A stretch of DNA of 64,000 nt, taken from positions 1-64,000 of the forward strand of contig CAJFOV010000046.1 in NCBI GenBank assembly GCA_904397835.1. The letters are read 5' to 3'. This stretch comes from Candidatus Aristotella avistercoris. Lineage in GTDB: Bacteria > Bacillota > Clostridia > Oscillospirales > Ruminococcaceae. A model generated the notes under the pieces. That model was not told the origin of the DNA. It was given only the letters and a program-made list of their open reading frames with translations, and searched no databases. Made by a program: the position numbers and the translations under genes. This document shows, piece after piece, positions 16,665-26,142 of this stretch. Within the stretch, counting starts at the first letter, position 1, and every line of letters begins with the position of its first letter.

Positions 16665-18107
16665 GTGGTGGAATCCATTTGGGCCAAAACCTGTGCCCTG
16701 CCAAAGTGGGGTCCCCTGGAGGAGGATTTGCAGACCCAGGTGGCCGTGGTGGGGGGCGGCATGGCGGGATTGCTCACCGCCTATCAGCTCCAGCAGGCTG
16801 GCCGGGAGGTGGCGGTTCTGGAGGCCGGCTCCATCGCCCGCGGCCAGACGGGAAACACCACCGCTAAAGTCACCAGCCAGCACGGGCTCATCTACCGCCG
16901 GCTGCTCCAGGAGATGGGGGACGAGGGGGCCCATCAATATGCCGCCGCCAATGAGCAGGCCATCCAGGAATACCGGCAGATCATCCAGCGGGAGAACATC
17001 CCCTGTGACTGGCAGGAGGTGGACGCCTTTGTCTATGGGGAGGATCTCTACCAGCTGCAGCAGGAGGCGTCGGCGGCCTGCTCCCTGGGGATTGCTGCCG
17101 ACCTGGTCACCAGTACCCCCACCCTGGAGCTGGTGGGGGCCCCGGGGGCTGTGCGCTTCCGGGAGCAGGGGCAGTTCCATCCCCTCAAATTTGTCCAGGG
17201 GATCTCCAGGACGTTGACCATCTATGAGAACAGCCCGGTGCGCATTTTGAAGGATGGATCCCTCCAGGCGGGGAGCCACCGGGTTCAGGCCCGGCAGGTG
17301 GTCTTTGCCTGCCACTTTCCCTTTGTGAACTTTCCGGGGCTGTACTTTGCCCGGATGCACCAGGAGCGGTCCTATGTGCTGGCGCTGGAGGGGACAAGTC
17401 CGGTGGAGGGCCTTTGGATTGGTGCGGATTCTGGCGGATACTCCCTGCGCAGTTGGGGGGATCTGGTGCTGCTGGGGGGCTGTGGCCACCGCACAGGGGA
17501 AAATCGGGCGGGGGGCCGGTATGAGGCGTTGCGCAGCCAGGCCCGCCGCTGGTTCCCCGGCAGCCGGGAGGTGGCCTGTTGGTCCGCCCAGGACTGTATG
17601 ACCCTGGATGGGATCCCCTACATCGGTCCCTTTGCCGGAAGCACCCCCGGTTGGTATGTGGCCACCGGCTTCCAAAAGTGGGGCATGACCCACGCCATGG
17701 CGTCGGCCATGATTCTGCGGGACCTGATCTGCAAGGGGGAGAGCGCCAACGCCCCTGTGTTTTCTCCGGAGCGGTTCTCTGTGGGGGACGTGGGAACCCT
17801 GGTCAGCGAAGGGGGCCAGGCGGTGAAGGGCCTGGGCCGCCGGATCTTCCAGATTCCCCCGGAGAGCGCCAAGGACCTGGCCCCTGGCTGCGGCGGCGTG
17901 GTACAGTGGAACGGGGAGAAGGCGGGGGTCTACCGGGACCGGGACGGCACCCTCTATGGGGTGGATATTCGCTGCCCCCACCTGGGGTGCCAGCTGGAGT
18001 GGAACCCGGACGAGCGCAGCTGGGACTGCCCCTGCCACGGCTCCCGGTTTGATTTCCGGGGAAATCTGTTGGACAATCCGGCACAGGAGGGTTTGAACCA
18101 TGGGTAA
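16665..18107 (+). CDS. FAD-dependent oxidoreductase fused to a Rieske iron-sulfur domain
   Basis: 480 residues. Residues about 25-390 form a DAO/glycine-oxidase-type FAD domain: dinucleotide motif VVGGGMAGLLTAYQL, then LEAGSIARGQTGNTTAK, and the C-terminal FAD contact GWYVATGFQKWGMTHA. Residues about 395-475 form a Rieske domain with both cluster loops, CPHLGC and CPCHGS (2 Cys + 2 His, intact). Fusions of this kind occur in Bacilli and Clostridia (YhfW-like); the substrate is not established. GTG start behind AAGGGAGGG. The 3' end overlaps the next gene by 8 bases, so the two are translationally coupled. Confidence 0.93.
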   Translation: MVESIWAKTCALPKWGPLEEDLQTQVAVVGGGMAGLLTAYQLQQAGREVAVLEAGSIARGQTGNTTAKVTSQHGLIYRRLLQEMGDEGAHQYAAANEQAIQEYRQIIQRENIPCDWQEVDAFVYGEDLYQLQQEASAACSLGIAADLVTSTPTLELVGAPGAVRFREQGQFHPLKFVQGISRTLTIYENSPVRILKDGSLQAGSHRVQARQVVFACHFPFVNFPGLYFARMHQERSYVLALEGTSPVEGLWIGADSGGYSLRSWGDLVLLGGCGHRTGENRAGGRYEALRSQARRWFPGSREVACWSAQDCMTLDGIPYIGPFAGSTPGWYVATGFQKWGMTHAMASAMILRDLICKGESANAPVFSPERFSVGDVGTLVSEGGQAVKGLGRRIFQIPPESAKDLAPGCGGVVQWNGEKAGVYRDRDGTLYGVDIRCPHLGCQLEWNPDERSWDCPCHGSRFDFRGNLLDNPAQEGLNHG

Positions 18108-18954
18108 CGGATTTTGCGGGTGGTATTTTAAATGCCAATCCAAGGAGCAGGTCCTGGCGGTGATTCCCGCCTGGCATGGCGAGAACGGCAACAGGTGCTG
18201 TTCCATTCAGCTTTTGACGGAGGATGGGGCTTGGAATGTGCCCTTCCCCTCCGGGGCGTTTTGTCTGAAGCAGGAGGATCCCCTCTACCTGACCATTGGG
18301 GAGAACCTGTTCTGCGAAAAGGGCTTTCTGCTGAACATCCACCGCCAGGATCTGACGGTCACCGGCACGGTGGAATTTGGCCCCTTGGCCCCGCCGCGGT
18401 ACCACTTTATGGGGCCCTTCCGCTGGATTCCAGGTCTGGAGTGCCGCCACGAGGTGGTGAGCATGATCCACCGGGTGCGGGGGAAGGTGACCATCAACGG
18501 GCGGGTCTATGATTTCCCCCGGGGCGCTGGTTACTGGGAGGGGGACCGGGGGCGGTCCTTTCCCAGGGAATATGTTTGGACCCAATGTTGTTTCCCAGGG
18601 GGATCCCTCATGCTGGCGGCGGCGGACGTTCCCCTGGGGCCGGGGCGCCTGCTGGGCACCGTGGGCATTCTCTTCTGGCGGGGCAGGGAGTACCGCCTGG
18701 CCACCTACCTGGGGGCCAAGGTGGAATCGCTGGGCAAGGGGACCATCCGGGTGCGCCAGGGCCGGGATGTGCTGACTGCCACCCTGCTGGAGGGGAGGGA
18801 GCGGTCCCTGCGGGCCCCGGCCAAAGGGGCCATGTCCCGCACGGTGGGGGAATCCCTTGCCTGCCGGGCCCGGTACCTCTTTCAGCGGGACGGGGAGACG
18901 GTTTTTGCCCTGGAGAGCGACCAGGCCAGCTTTGAGTATGAGTTTCCCTTTTAG
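18100..18954 (+). CDS. Tocopherol-cyclase-like protein
   Basis: 284 residues, soluble, beta-rich and Trp/Gly-rich. The segment GAGYWEGDRGRSFPREYVW (about 145-163), followed by TQCCF, matches the G-x-Y-x-E-x-x-x-G-x-S-F-P-x-x-W/Y signature of the plant VTE1 / bacterial tocopherol cyclase family (a lipocalin-like double domain). Making tocopherol in an anaerobe is implausible, so the ligand is probably another lipid or quinone-like molecule, or the protein is non-catalytic. It overlaps the FAD-Rieske gene, so the two products likely act together. Confidence 0.7.
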   Translation: MGNGFCGWYFKCQSKEQVLAVIPAWHGENGNRCCSIQLLTEDGAWNVPFPSGAFCLKQEDPLYLTIGENLFCEKGFLLNIHRQDLTVTGTVEFGPLAPPRYHFMGPFRWIPGLECRHEVVSMIHRVRGKVTINGRVYDFPRGAGYWEGDRGRSFPREYVWTQCCFPGGSLMLAAADVPLGPGRLLGTVGILFWRGREYRLATYLGAKVESLGKGTIRVRQGRDVLTATLLEGRERSLRAPAKGAMSRTVGESLACRARYLFQRDGETVFALESDQASFEYEFPF

Positions 18955-18967
18955 TGGATAATAAAGG

Positions 18968-19002
18968 GCAGAGAACCCCGCCGGTCGGGCGGGGTTCTCT
19001 GC
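18968..19002 (+). terminator. Hairpin after the tocopherol-cyclase-like gene
   Basis: GCAGAGAACCCCGCC pairs with GGCGGGGTTCTCTGC around GTCG. The stem is very stable, but purines follow rather than a T run, so termination may be partial. Confidence 0.6.
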
Positions 19003-19075
19003 GGAAGGAGGGGCTTGCTGCTGCCTGCGTTTGGAATGGAATCCGATCAGATTGGGCAAATTCTTACATGGGAAT

Positions 19076-19104
19076 TTGACAGGGCAAACTTCCATTTTTA
19101 TAAT
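19076..19104 (+). promoter_or_regulatory. Consensus promoter of the AraC-type regulator
   Basis: TTGACA (19076-19081), a 17-base spacer and TATAAT (19099-19104): a perfect sigma-A promoter, 20 bases before the start codon, so the leader is very short. Confidence 0.88.
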
Positions 19105-19124
19105 GTAGGGGGAGGCGGTATGCT

Positions 19125-20072
19125 ATGTTTTCTCATTTCGCGCGGGAACGCTCATTGGGAGCGTGTCAAGATGGAGAAGCGTTTGATCTGCCAGTACCTC
19201 GGGGGTCGGGCCGGGTGATTGTATATCCGGTGTTGCCGGGTGTGGAGGTGGCCTTGATGGAGATACAAGGATACCGGTATCAGCCTAAGGTGGAGGGGCT
19301 TTTTGAGGGGCTGGAGCTGAATTACTGTTGCCAGGGCCGTGGAGAGTGTGTTCTACGTAACGGAATGCTGCAATATGCGGGCAATGGCGATCTAGTCATC
19401 GCGCCAATACGAAACCACAGCCATTTGATACAATTCCCCTTGGGATACTATCAGGGGGTTGTCCTTGAATTGGATTTTGTGCCACTCCAGGAAATGTTGA
19501 CACGGCATGGCCTAGGGGAACGTTTGGATCTGCACGAGATAGAGAAAAAGCTAATTCCAGAAGGGCGGCAGCTGCATTTGGCGCGACAGGAAAAAACGGA
19601 TCGCCTATTGAAAGATTTTTGGACGATGCCCCCGGAGAACCGGCGGTATATCTATCCCCTGAGAGTTTTGGAGTTGCTGCTGATCTTGTCAGACATGAGG
19701 GAAACCATGGGAATATACGAGAGTTATGAGCCGGAATTGGTTTCCATTGTCAAACAGATTCAGCGGTGTATCGTGGAGCGCCTACAGGAAAATATTCCAG
19801 CAGAAAGACTTGCAAAAGAATATGGTATCAGTTTGACTTCTTTGCGCACGGGGTTTAAAGGCGTTTTTGGTATGCCAATGGCCACGTACTTGCGGCGCTA
19901 TCGGATGGAGCAGGCGGCGCGGCGCTTGGTAGGTACTGAGGATCCGGTTGGGGAGATCTCCCGATCCCTTGGCTATCAAAGCCAGGGCAGCTTTGGGGAC
20001 GCATTCCAAAAAATTTATGGGCTGTCTCCTCGCGCTTTCCGCCGTCAAGCTCGGGGGGAGACTTCAGAATAA
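19125..20072 (+). CDS. AraC-family transcriptional regulator
   Basis: 315 residues. The C-terminal 100 residues are the two-HTH AraC domain: PAERLAKEYGISLTSLRTGFKGVFGMPMATYLRRYRM, then the second HTH EISRSLGYQSQGSFGDAFQKIYGLSPRAFRR. The N-terminal part is a sensing domain of unknown ligand with a C-V-L-x-x-G-x-L/M cupin-like turn. A GGGGGAGGCGG site precedes; an ATG five bases earlier is in another frame. Base composition is lower in GC than in the neighbours. Convergent with the amidohydrolase, which it may or may not control. Confidence 0.9.
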   Translation: MFSHFARERSLGACQDGEAFDLPVPRGSGRVIVYPVLPGVEVALMEIQGYRYQPKVEGLFEGLELNYCCQGRGECVLRNGMLQYAGNGDLVIAPIRNHSHLIQFPLGYYQGVVLELDFVPLQEMLTRHGLGERLDLHEIEKKLIPEGRQLHLARQEKTDRLLKDFWTMPPENRRYIYPLRVLELLLILSDMRETMGIYESYEPELVSIVKQIQRCIVERLQENIPAERLAKEYGISLTSLRTGFKGVFGMPMATYLRRYRMEQAARRLVGTEDPVGEISRSLGYQSQGSFGDAFQKIYGLSPRAFRRQARGETSE

Positions 20073-20076
20073 GGGA

Positions 20077-20108
20077 ATGCCCTCGGCCGGCGGCTGAGGG
20101 CATTTTTC
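20077..20108 (+). terminator. Terminator after the AraC gene
   Basis: ATGCCCTC (20077-20084) pairs with GAGGGCAT (20096-20103), extended by GCCGG/CGGC, and is followed by TTTTC. Confidence 0.85.
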
Positions 20109-20116
20109 TATCTGGA

Positions 20117-21298
20117 TTATTTTTGCCAAAGGATCTCCCCATTTTTTACTGTCATGAGACAGTTCTGAGCTGCCCGAATATCCTGGGCGGGATTCTCGGC
20201 GAAAATTGCGAAATGGGCTTTTTTGCCCACGGTGATAGAGCCTAGTTCCTTGTCCACCCGGCAGAGACGGGCGGAATTGATGGTTCCAATTGCCAAGGCG
20301 TCAAAAGGATCAAGGCCGCACTGTTCCACCATAACTACCATCTCGCGGGCGGTTTCTTCCGGGAGGCACATGGGTGTGCCCACATCGCTGCCCAGGGCGC
20401 AGGGGACGCCGGCGTTGTAGGCCCGGCGGAAGGAATCGTAGCAGTAAGCTTCCATCTGGCGGGCCTTGCGGACAAACTCTTCACGCATCCCTTTGCCTTC
20501 GCCCCGGAGAACGGAGGAGGGGACGCTGACCGTTGGTACCAACCAGGTACCTTTTTCCAGCATCATGGCCACCGCTTCCTCATCTAGGCGGAACCCATGC
20601 TCCAAACAGTCCACACCGGCACGAATGGCATTTTTAGCACCTTCAATATTTTGGACATGGCAGCTGGATCTAACCCCCACCTTATGCCCTTCTACCACGG
20701 CGGCACGGAGCTCATCCTCGCCTAACTGGGTACAACCAGGCTCCACCCCGCGGGTGGCAATGGCACCGGTACCCATGAGTTTGATCCAATCAGCCCCTTC
20801 TCGCAGCATCAGCCGGGCGGCCTTGCGGCACTCGTCCACCCCGTCGGCCTGGTAACCCACAAAATTCCAGGTGGTTCCGCCTGTCATACAGATCGGGTGG
20901 CCAGCCACCTGCATGTCCGGAGCCATTTTTACCCGCCCCACCCGAATAGCATCCCGCAGCTCGGTGGCAATGGTGCCATATTCCCCCACGTCACGCACAA
21001 AAGTGACGCCAGTTTGGATGAAGGTGCGCAGGTTCTCCAAGGAGGCCAGCGTGTAGCCCACGACACTGGCTTTATCCATAGAGGGATCGTTGGTGGTGCT
21101 GGAGGTAATGTGTACATGGCAGTTGAAGAGTCCGGGGGAGAGGTAGGCTCCTTTTAAGTCAACCAATCGGGATTCTCGCGTGTCCGTCTGGGGGCCAATT
21201 GCTGTGATTATACCATTTTCCACCAGAACAGTGCAGTCCGGGCATACCTTTTTTTCTAGAACATCTAGGACATTGGCGTGGATAAACGCGGTTTTCAT
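20117..21298 (-). CDS. Metal-dependent amidohydrolase (imidazolonepropionase / Xaa-Pro dipeptidase-like)
   Basis: 393 residues. All metal and catalytic positions of a binuclear amidohydrolase are visible: H-x-H in FNCHVHITSS (about residue 60), the carbamylated Lys in DWIKLMGTG (about 175), His in SSCHVQ (about 215), His in CLEHGF (about 235) and Asp in LGSDVGT (about 310). This subclass includes prolidases and enzymes cleaving N-acyl or hydantoin-like bonds; the substrate is not deducible. AAAGGAGGAAGCACC precedes the ATG. GC content is lower than in nearby housekeeping genes, like the convergent AraC gene, so the two may have been acquired together. Confidence 0.88.
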   Translation of the reverse strand: MKTAFIHANVLDVLEKKVCPDCTVLVENGIITAIGPQTDTRESRLVDLKGAYLSPGLFNCHVHITSSTTNDPSMDKASVVGYTLASLENLRTFIQTGVTFVRDVGEYGTIATELRDAIRVGRVKMAPDMQVAGHPICMTGGTTWNFVGYQADGVDECRKAARLMLREGADWIKLMGTGAIATRGVEPGCTQLGEDELRAAVVEGHKVGVRSSCHVQNIEGAKNAIRAGVDCLEHGFRLDEEAVAMMLEKGTWLVPTVSVPSSVLRGEGKGMREEFVRKARQMEAYCYDSFRRAYNAGVPCALGSDVGTPMCLPEETAREMVVMVEQCGLDPFDALAIGTINSARLCRVDKELGSITVGKKAHFAIFAENPAQDIRAAQNCLMTVKNGEILWQK

Positions 21299-21345
21299 GG
21301 TGCTTCCTCCTTTGCATGTAGGGTTTGTGAAGGGTTGGTGACCTT

Positions 21346-21374
21346 ATTATAATGGAAGTGGGTGGAGAAACACA
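21346..21374 (-). promoter_or_regulatory. Candidate promoter of the amidohydrolase gene
   Basis: Minus strand: TGTGTT (21374-21369), a 17-base spacer and a perfect TATAAT (21351-21346), about 48 bases before the ATG. The -35 is weak. Confidence 0.5.
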
Positions 21375-21587
21375 GATGTTTCTTGTAACTGTGATGAAAT
21401 AGGAAAATTATTTGATAAAATCGGGAAAATGGATTGAAATGTTTTATCGGTATGCCGTTGATGCCTTGGGTGGCCCTCGAATATGCCGTTGATAATTATG
21501 AATATTATACAAAAAACAGAACGAAATTTTTCCTTTAAGAAACAGAAAGGAGAATCAAAAAAATCCGCAAAAAAGGCGAAAAAGTGC

Positions 21588-21619
21588 TTGCAAAGCCAAT
21601 CCGTTTGTAGTAATATAAT
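21588..21619 (+). promoter_or_regulatory. Promoter of the ribosomal protein operon
   Basis: TTGCAA (21588-21593), then after 17 bases TAATAT, overlapping a TATAAT at 21614-21619. It drives a leader of about 300 bases before rpsJ. The AT-rich stretch upstream (A tracts at 21533-21585) looks like an UP element. Confidence 0.6.
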
Positions 21620-21798
21620 AGAGCATGACTGCACAGGTGCGTCAAAACGCACTCGATATGCGATGAAGCGAGAGGTTGCCGCTGTGTGCGGGGAATTTTC
21701 GCCGAGTATGTCCGATTTTAAACCGGGCGACCAGAATACTGAACGAAAGCCTGTGATGGCCTTCGGGACACGCTGTGTTTCAGCGTGGGGGTATTTGT

Positions 21799-21841
21799 CT
21801 CCGGATAAGCCTGCGCTCTTTGGGCTTGCCGGAATTTTTTA
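21799..21841 (+). terminator. Attenuator-like terminator in the S10 operon leader
   Basis: CCGG (21801-21804) with CCGG (21829-21832) and AAGCC with GGGCTT form a stem directly followed by AATTTTTTA. It lies inside the untranslated leader, about 85 bases before rpsJ, where it can only act as a regulatory terminator. Further stems in the leader: GTGCGT/ACGCAC (about 21638-21653), ACGCTG/CAGCGT (about 21770-21786) and CACCC/GGGTG (about 21859-21873). L4 is the known regulator of S10 leaders in other bacteria; which protein acts here is not shown. Confidence 0.65.
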
Positions 21842-21925
21842 TGTGCCTCTGTGCGAAACACCCGGCTGGGTGTTCAGTAGGATGAAACGTTGCTCCGTGT
21901 AATCAAGTCAAGGAGGCGATGGTAA

Positions 21926-22237
21926 GTGGCAGTCAAAGAAAAAATCAGAATCAGACTCAAGGGTTATGACCATCAGTTGGTGGACGCTTCTGCAGAGAAG
22001 ATTGTGGAAACCGCCAAGAGAACCGGTGCAAGGGTGTCTGGCCCGATCCCCCTGCCCACCGAGAAGGAGATCGTCACGATCCTGCGTGCCGTCCACAAAT
22101 ACAAGGACAGCCGCGAGCAGTTTGAGAGAAGAACCCACAAGAGACTCATTGACATCCTCAGACCTTCCAACAAGACCGTGGAGGCCCTGACCAGTCTTGA
22201 GCTCCCTGCCGGTGTAGAGATCGAGATCAAGCTCTAA
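21926..22237 (+). CDS. rpsJ: 30S ribosomal protein S10
   Basis: 103 residues. It binds 16S rRNA in the small-subunit head and, as NusE, joins antitermination complexes. It shows [29 protein letters not shown] at the start and the loop [13 protein letters not shown] start with AGGAGG at 21911-21916. First gene of the operon; the str genes (rpsL, rpsG, fusA, tuf) are not upstream. Confidence 0.97.
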   Translation: MAVKEKIRIRLKGYDHQLVDASAEKIVETAKRTGARVSGPIPLPTEKEIVTILRAVHKYKDSREQFERRTHKRLIDILRPSNKTVEALTSLELPAGVEIEIKL

Positions 22238-22305
22238 TGCGCCCTCGATTCTCAGCAGCAGGTCACGTTGGCTCAGCCAACCAATAACCTTAGGAGGTAG
22301 GAAAA

Positions 22306-22938
22306 ATGCAAAAATGCATCATTGGCAAAAAGCTCGGCATGACCCAGCTTTTTGACGAAAAGGGAAAAGTAATCCCTGTCACCATCATTGAGGCGGGCCC
22401 TTGCGCTGTCGTCCAAAAGAAGACAATCGAAAACGACGGATATGAATCCGTGCAGATCGGTTACGGCGACATCTCCGACAAGAAGGTCAACAAGCCTCTC
22501 AAAGGCCACTTCGCCAAGGCGGATGCGGGTCTCAAAAGAACCCTCAAGGAGTTCCACCTGGACGACTGCTCCGTTTTGAACGTGGGCGACATCATCAAGG
22601 CTGACAGCTTCGCAGTGGGCGATGCAGTGGATGTGCAGGGCATCAGCAAAGGTAAGGGCTATGCCGGCACCATCAAGCGCTTTGGCAACCACCGCCTGAA
22701 GGAGAGCCACGGTACTGGCCCCGTCCACAGACATGCCGGTTCCAACGGTGCAAACTCCACCCCCTCCCGTGTCATGAAGGGCAAGGGCCTGCCTGGCCAC
22801 ATGGGTGTGGAAAAGGTCACAGTCCAGAACCTGACCGTTGTCAAAGTGGATGCTGAAAACAATCTGATTGCGCTCAAAGGCGCGATCCCCGGCCCCAAGG
22901 GCGGGATCGTCTTTGTTACCGATAGCGTGAAGGCGTAA
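22306..22938 (+). CDS. rplC: 50S ribosomal protein L3
   Basis: 210 residues. Early 23S rRNA assembly protein whose loop reaches the peptidyl-transferase centre. The bacterial start [20 protein letters not shown] and the central extension [19 protein letters not shown] are typical. ATG with AGGAGG at 22292-22297, 68 bases after rpsJ. Confidence 0.97.
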   Translation: MQKCIIGKKLGMTQLFDEKGKVIPVTIIEAGPCAVVQKKTIENDGYESVQIGYGDISDKKVNKPLKGHFAKADAGLKRTLKEFHLDDCSVLNVGDIIKADSFAVGDAVDVQGISKGKGYAGTIKRFGNHRLKESHGTGPVHRHAGSNGANSTPSRVMKGKGLPGHMGVEKVTVQNLTVVKVDAENNLIALKGAIPGPKGGIVFVTDSVKA

Positions 22939-22955
22939 GGGAAGGAGGAAACACA

Positions 22956-23579
22956 ATGCCAAAGGTTACAATTTATGATATGACCGGGAAAAGCGTTGGT
23001 GAGCTCGACCTCTCGGAAGCCGTCTTCGGTATTGAGCCCAACAAGGTCGTGATGCACGCGGCCGTTGTCAACTACCTGGCCAACCAGCGCCAGGGCACCC
23101 AGTCCACCCTGACCAGAACCGAGGTCCGCGGCGGCGGCCGCAAGCCCTGGAGACAAAAGGGTACCGGCCATGCAAGACAGGGCTCCATCCGCGCCCCCCA
23201 GTGGCGGCACGGCGGCGTGGCCCTGGGCCCCAAGCCCCGGGACTACAAATACTCCCTGAACAAGAAGGTCAAGAGATTGGCCATGAAATCTGCTTTTTCC
23301 AGCAAGGTGCAGGAGAACAACCTGGTGGTTGTGGACAGCATCAGCCTGGAGAGCTACAGAACCAAGACTGTTGTTGAGATGCTCAAAGCACTGGGCGTGG
23401 AAAAGAAGGCCCTGATCGTGCTCCCTGAGGTCAACAAGATGGTCGCCAAGAGCGCCGCCAACATCCCCGGCGTCAAGACCACCCTGGTCAACACCCTGAA
23501 TGTCTACGATATCCTCAACTATGACAAGTTCATCGTGGTCAAGGATGCCGTCGCAAAACTTGAGGAGGTGTACGCATAA
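22956..23579 (+). CDS. rplD: 50S ribosomal protein L4
   Basis: 207 residues. Lines the exit tunnel and in several bacteria represses its own operon through the leader, which makes it the leading candidate regulator of the attenuator at 21799. The tunnel loop [19 protein letters not shown] is intact. AAGGAGG precedes the ATG. The stop overlaps the rplW start (TAATG). Confidence 0.97.
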   Translation: MPKVTIYDMTGKSVGELDLSEAVFGIEPNKVVMHAAVVNYLANQRQGTQSTLTRTEVRGGGRKPWRQKGTGHARQGSIRAPQWRHGGVALGPKPRDYKYSLNKKVKRLAMKSAFSSKVQENNLVVVDSISLESYRTKTVVEMLKALGVEKKALIVLPEVNKMVAKSAANIPGVKTTLVNTLNVYDILNYDKFIVVKDAVAKLEEVYA

Positions 23580-23872
23580 TGAAAACCGCCCAGGACATTA
23601 TCCTGCGCCCCGTGATCACCGAGGCCTCTATGGCAGGCCTGCAGATGAGAAAGTACACCTTTAAAGTGGCCAAGGATGCCAACAAGATCGAGATCGCCAA
23701 GGCTGTCGAGACCCTGTTCGGCGTGAAGGTCGCCAAGGTGAACACCATGAATGTCAGAGGCCGCTTCAAGAGAATGGGCCTGCATGCCGGATACAAAGCC
23801 AATTGGAAAAAGGCCATCGTCACCCTGACGGAGGACTCCAAGGGCATTGAGTTCTTTGAGAGCATGATGTAA
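23579..23872 (+). CDS. rplW: 50S ribosomal protein L23
   Basis: 97 residues. Sits at the tunnel exit and docks trigger factor and SRP. Motifs: [21 protein letters not shown] and the loop [13 protein letters not shown]. Shares one base with the rplD stop and uses a GAGGAGG lying within the end of rplD, so translation is coupled. Confidence 0.96.
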   Translation: MKTAQDIILRPVITEASMAGLQMRKYTFKVAKDANKIEIAKAVETLFGVKVAKVNTMNVRGRFKRMGLHAGYKANWKKAIVTLTEDSKGIEFFESMM

Positions 23873-23942
23873 TGCGGCATCGGCCGCAAGGTATGGGATA
23901 ACTCATCATCCCGCAAACGAGTATGAGGAGAGTGAATTCGTC

Positions 23943-24776
23943 ATGGCCATTAAGACCTATAAGCCTACTACGCCCGGAAGACGTCAGATGACCGTCACCG
24001 ATTACACCTCTCTTTCTAAAGTCGCTCCAGAGAGAAGCCTCCTTGAGAGCCTGAAGAAGAATTCTGGACGCAACAGCTACGGTAGAATCACCGTCCGTCA
24101 CCGCGGCGGCGGCAACAGAAGAAAATATCGTATCATCGACTTTAAGAGAGATGTCACCGGCATTCCGGCAACCGTTTTGACCCTGGAGTATGACCCCAAC
24201 AGAACCGCTCACATCGCCCTGGTCCAGTACGAGAACCAGGAGAAGCGCTATATTGTTGCCCCCAACGGCCTGAAGGTGGGAGACGTCATCGTCTCTGGCC
24301 CCAACGCCGACATCAAACCCGGCAACGCACTGCCTCTGGTGAATATCCCCGTGGGTACCTTCGTCCACAACGTGGAGCTGTACCCCGGCAAGGGCGCCCA
24401 GCTGGCCCGCGCCGCAGGCGTCATGGCCCAGCTCATGGCCAAAGAGGGCAAAATGGCCCTGCTCCGCCTGCCCTCCGGTGAGCTGCGCAACGTGCCTGTC
24501 AACTGCATGGCCACCATCGGCCAGGTGGGCAACATCGACCACGAGAACGTCTCCATCGGTAAGGCTGGACGTAAGCGCCACATGGGCTGGCGGCCCACCG
24601 TGCGCGGCTCGGTCATGAACCCCTGCGACCATCCCCACGGCGGTGGTGAGGGCAAGAGCCCCATCGGACGGCCCGGCCCTGTTACCCCCTGGGGCAAACC
24701 GACCCTGGGCTACAAGACAAGAGCCAAGCACAGCCGCTCCGACAAGTTCATTGTCAAACGCCGCAACAGCAAGTAG
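23943..24776 (+). CDS. rplB: 50S ribosomal protein L2
   Basis: 277 residues. Required for subunit joining and peptidyl transfer. The RNA-binding stretch [20 protein letters not shown] and the C-terminal [20 protein letters not shown], with the essential His, are intact. GAGGAGAG precedes the ATG. A 70-base gap separates it from rplW. Confidence 0.97.
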   Translation: MAIKTYKPTTPGRRQMTVTDYTSLSKVAPERSLLESLKKNSGRNSYGRITVRHRGGGNRRKYRIIDFKRDVTGIPATVLTLEYDPNRTAHIALVQYENQEKRYIVAPNGLKVGDVIVSGPNADIKPGNALPLVNIPVGTFVHNVELYPGKGAQLARAAGVMAQLMAKEGKMALLRLPSGELRNVPVNCMATIGQVGNIDHENVSIGKAGRKRHMGWRPTVRGSVMNPCDHPHGGGEGKSPIGRPGPVTPWGKPTLGYKTRAKHSRSDKFIVKRRNSK

Positions 24777-24804
24777 GGCGGCCTGAAAGGAGGCAGATGA
24801 ATCA

Positions 24805-25083
24805 ATGGGTAGAAGTATTAAAAAGGGACCTTTTGTACAGCCTGTGCTGCTCAAGCGGGTTCAAGAGATGAATGCCGCCGGCGAGAAGCGGGTCCTCAAG
24901 ACCTGGAGCCGTGCGTCTACGATATTCCCTGATTTTGTTGGACACACCTTTGCGGTCCATGACGGCCGCAAACATGTCCCTGTCTACGTGACGGAGGATA
25001 TGGTCGGCCACAAGCTGGGCGAGTTTGCTCCCACCAGAACCTTTAGAGGCCATGCCGGAAGCAAAAAATCCAACGCGAAATAA
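24805..25083 (+). CDS. rpsS: 30S ribosomal protein S19
   Basis: 92 residues. Head protein contacting S13 and the A-site tRNA region. [11 protein letters not shown] start and the conserved [21 protein letters not shown] are visible. AAAGGAGG lies about 11 bases upstream. Confidence 0.97.
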   Translation: MGRSIKKGPFVQPVLLKRVQEMNAAGEKRVLKTWSRASTIFPDFVGHTFAVHDGRKHVPVYVTEDMVGHKLGEFAPTRTFRGHAGSKKSNAK

Positions 25084-25107
25084 GGAAGGCCGAAAGGAGG
25101 AGAAAAC

Positions 25108-25443
25108 ATGGAAGCAAGAGCTTATTTGAGAAATGCTCGGATCTCGCCCCGCAAGGTGCAGATCGTGCTGGACCTGATCCGCAACCAGCCAACCGATGTT
25201 GCGCTTGCCATACTCAAGAACACCCCGAAGGCCGCCTGTGAGCCCCTGGAAAAGCTCCTGAAATCGGCCATCGCCAATGCGGAGAACAACCACAACATGG
25301 ATAAGAACAGCCTGTATGTGGCCGAATGCTTCGCCTGCCCCGGTCCCATCATGAAGAGAGTCAGACCGAGAGCACAGGGCAGAGCATTCCGCGTTCTCAA
25401 GAGAACCTCGCACGTCACCATGGTTCTTAGAGAAAAGGAATAG
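25108..25443 (+). CDS. rplV: 50S ribosomal protein L22
   Basis: 111 residues. Forms part of the exit-tunnel constriction with L4. The helical [14 protein letters not shown] and the hairpin loop end [19 protein letters not shown] are present. Strong GAAAGGAGGAGAAAAC site. Confidence 0.97.
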   Translation: MEARAYLRNARISPRKVQIVLDLIRNQPTDVALAILKNTPKAACEPLEKLLKSAIANAENNHNMDKNSLYVAECFACPGPIMKRVRPRAQGRAFRVLKRTSHVTMVLREKE

Positions 25444-25461
25444 CGGAAAGGGAGGTAAACA

Positions 25462-26142
25462 ATGGGACACAAAGTGAATCCCCACGGCTTTCGCGTGGGT
25501 GTTATCAAAAATTGGGACTCCCGCTGGTTTGCTAAGGACAACGAGTTCGGCGACCTTCTTGTTGAGGACTACAAGCTCCGGAAATTTTTGAAGGAGACCC
25601 TGTATGCCGCTGGCGTCCCCCAGATTGAAATTGAGCGCGACGCAACCAAGGTGCGCATCCACATCCACTGCGCCAAGCCCGGCATGGTCATCGGCAAGGG
25701 CGGCGCTGAGATCGAAAAGCTGCGCAAACAGTGCGAGGCTATGATCAACAAGGGCAAGGCTGAGAAGGTCCAGGTGTTCATCAACATCATCGAGGTCAAG
25801 CAGCCTGACCGGAATGCACAGCTGATCGCTGAGAACATCGCCGCACAGCTGGAGCGCCGCATCTCCTTCCGCCGGGCCATGAAGCAGGCCATCGGCAGAG
25901 CTATGAAGCTGGGCGCCAAGGGCATCAAGACCTGCGTTTCCGGCCGTCTGGGCGGCGCTGAGATCGCCAGAACCGAGCACTACCACGAGGGCACCATCCC
26001 CCTGCAGACCCTGCGTGCCGACATCGACTACGGCTTTGCCGAGGCAAAGACCACCTATGGCCGCATCGGCGTGAAGGTCTGGGTCTACAACGGCGAGGTG
26101 CTGCAGGATCGTAAGCCTCAGAAGGAAGGGGGCAAAAGATAA
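25462..26142 (+). CDS. rpsC: 30S ribosomal protein S3
   Basis: 226 residues. Lines the mRNA entry channel and has helicase-like activity with S4 and S5. Start [20 protein letters not shown]; the KH domain loop [15 protein letters not shown] is intact. The stop overlaps rplP (TAATG). Confidence 0.97.
   Translation: MGHKVNPHGFRVGVIKNWDSRWFAKDNEFGDLLVEDYKLRKFLKETLYAAGVPQIEIERDATKVRIHIHCAKPGMVIGKGGAEIEKLRKQCEAMINKGKAEKVQVFINIIEVKQPDRNAQLIAENIAAQLERRISFRRAMKQAIGRAMKLGAKGIKTCVSGRLGGAEIARTEHYHEGTIPLQTLRADIDYGFAEAKTTYGRIGVKVWVYNGEVLQDRKPQKEGGKR

Noticed and set aside
21483..21902. 139-codon frame in the S10 leader
   Set aside because: It crosses the promoter, several hairpins and the attenuator of the ribosomal operon, and matches no family pattern.
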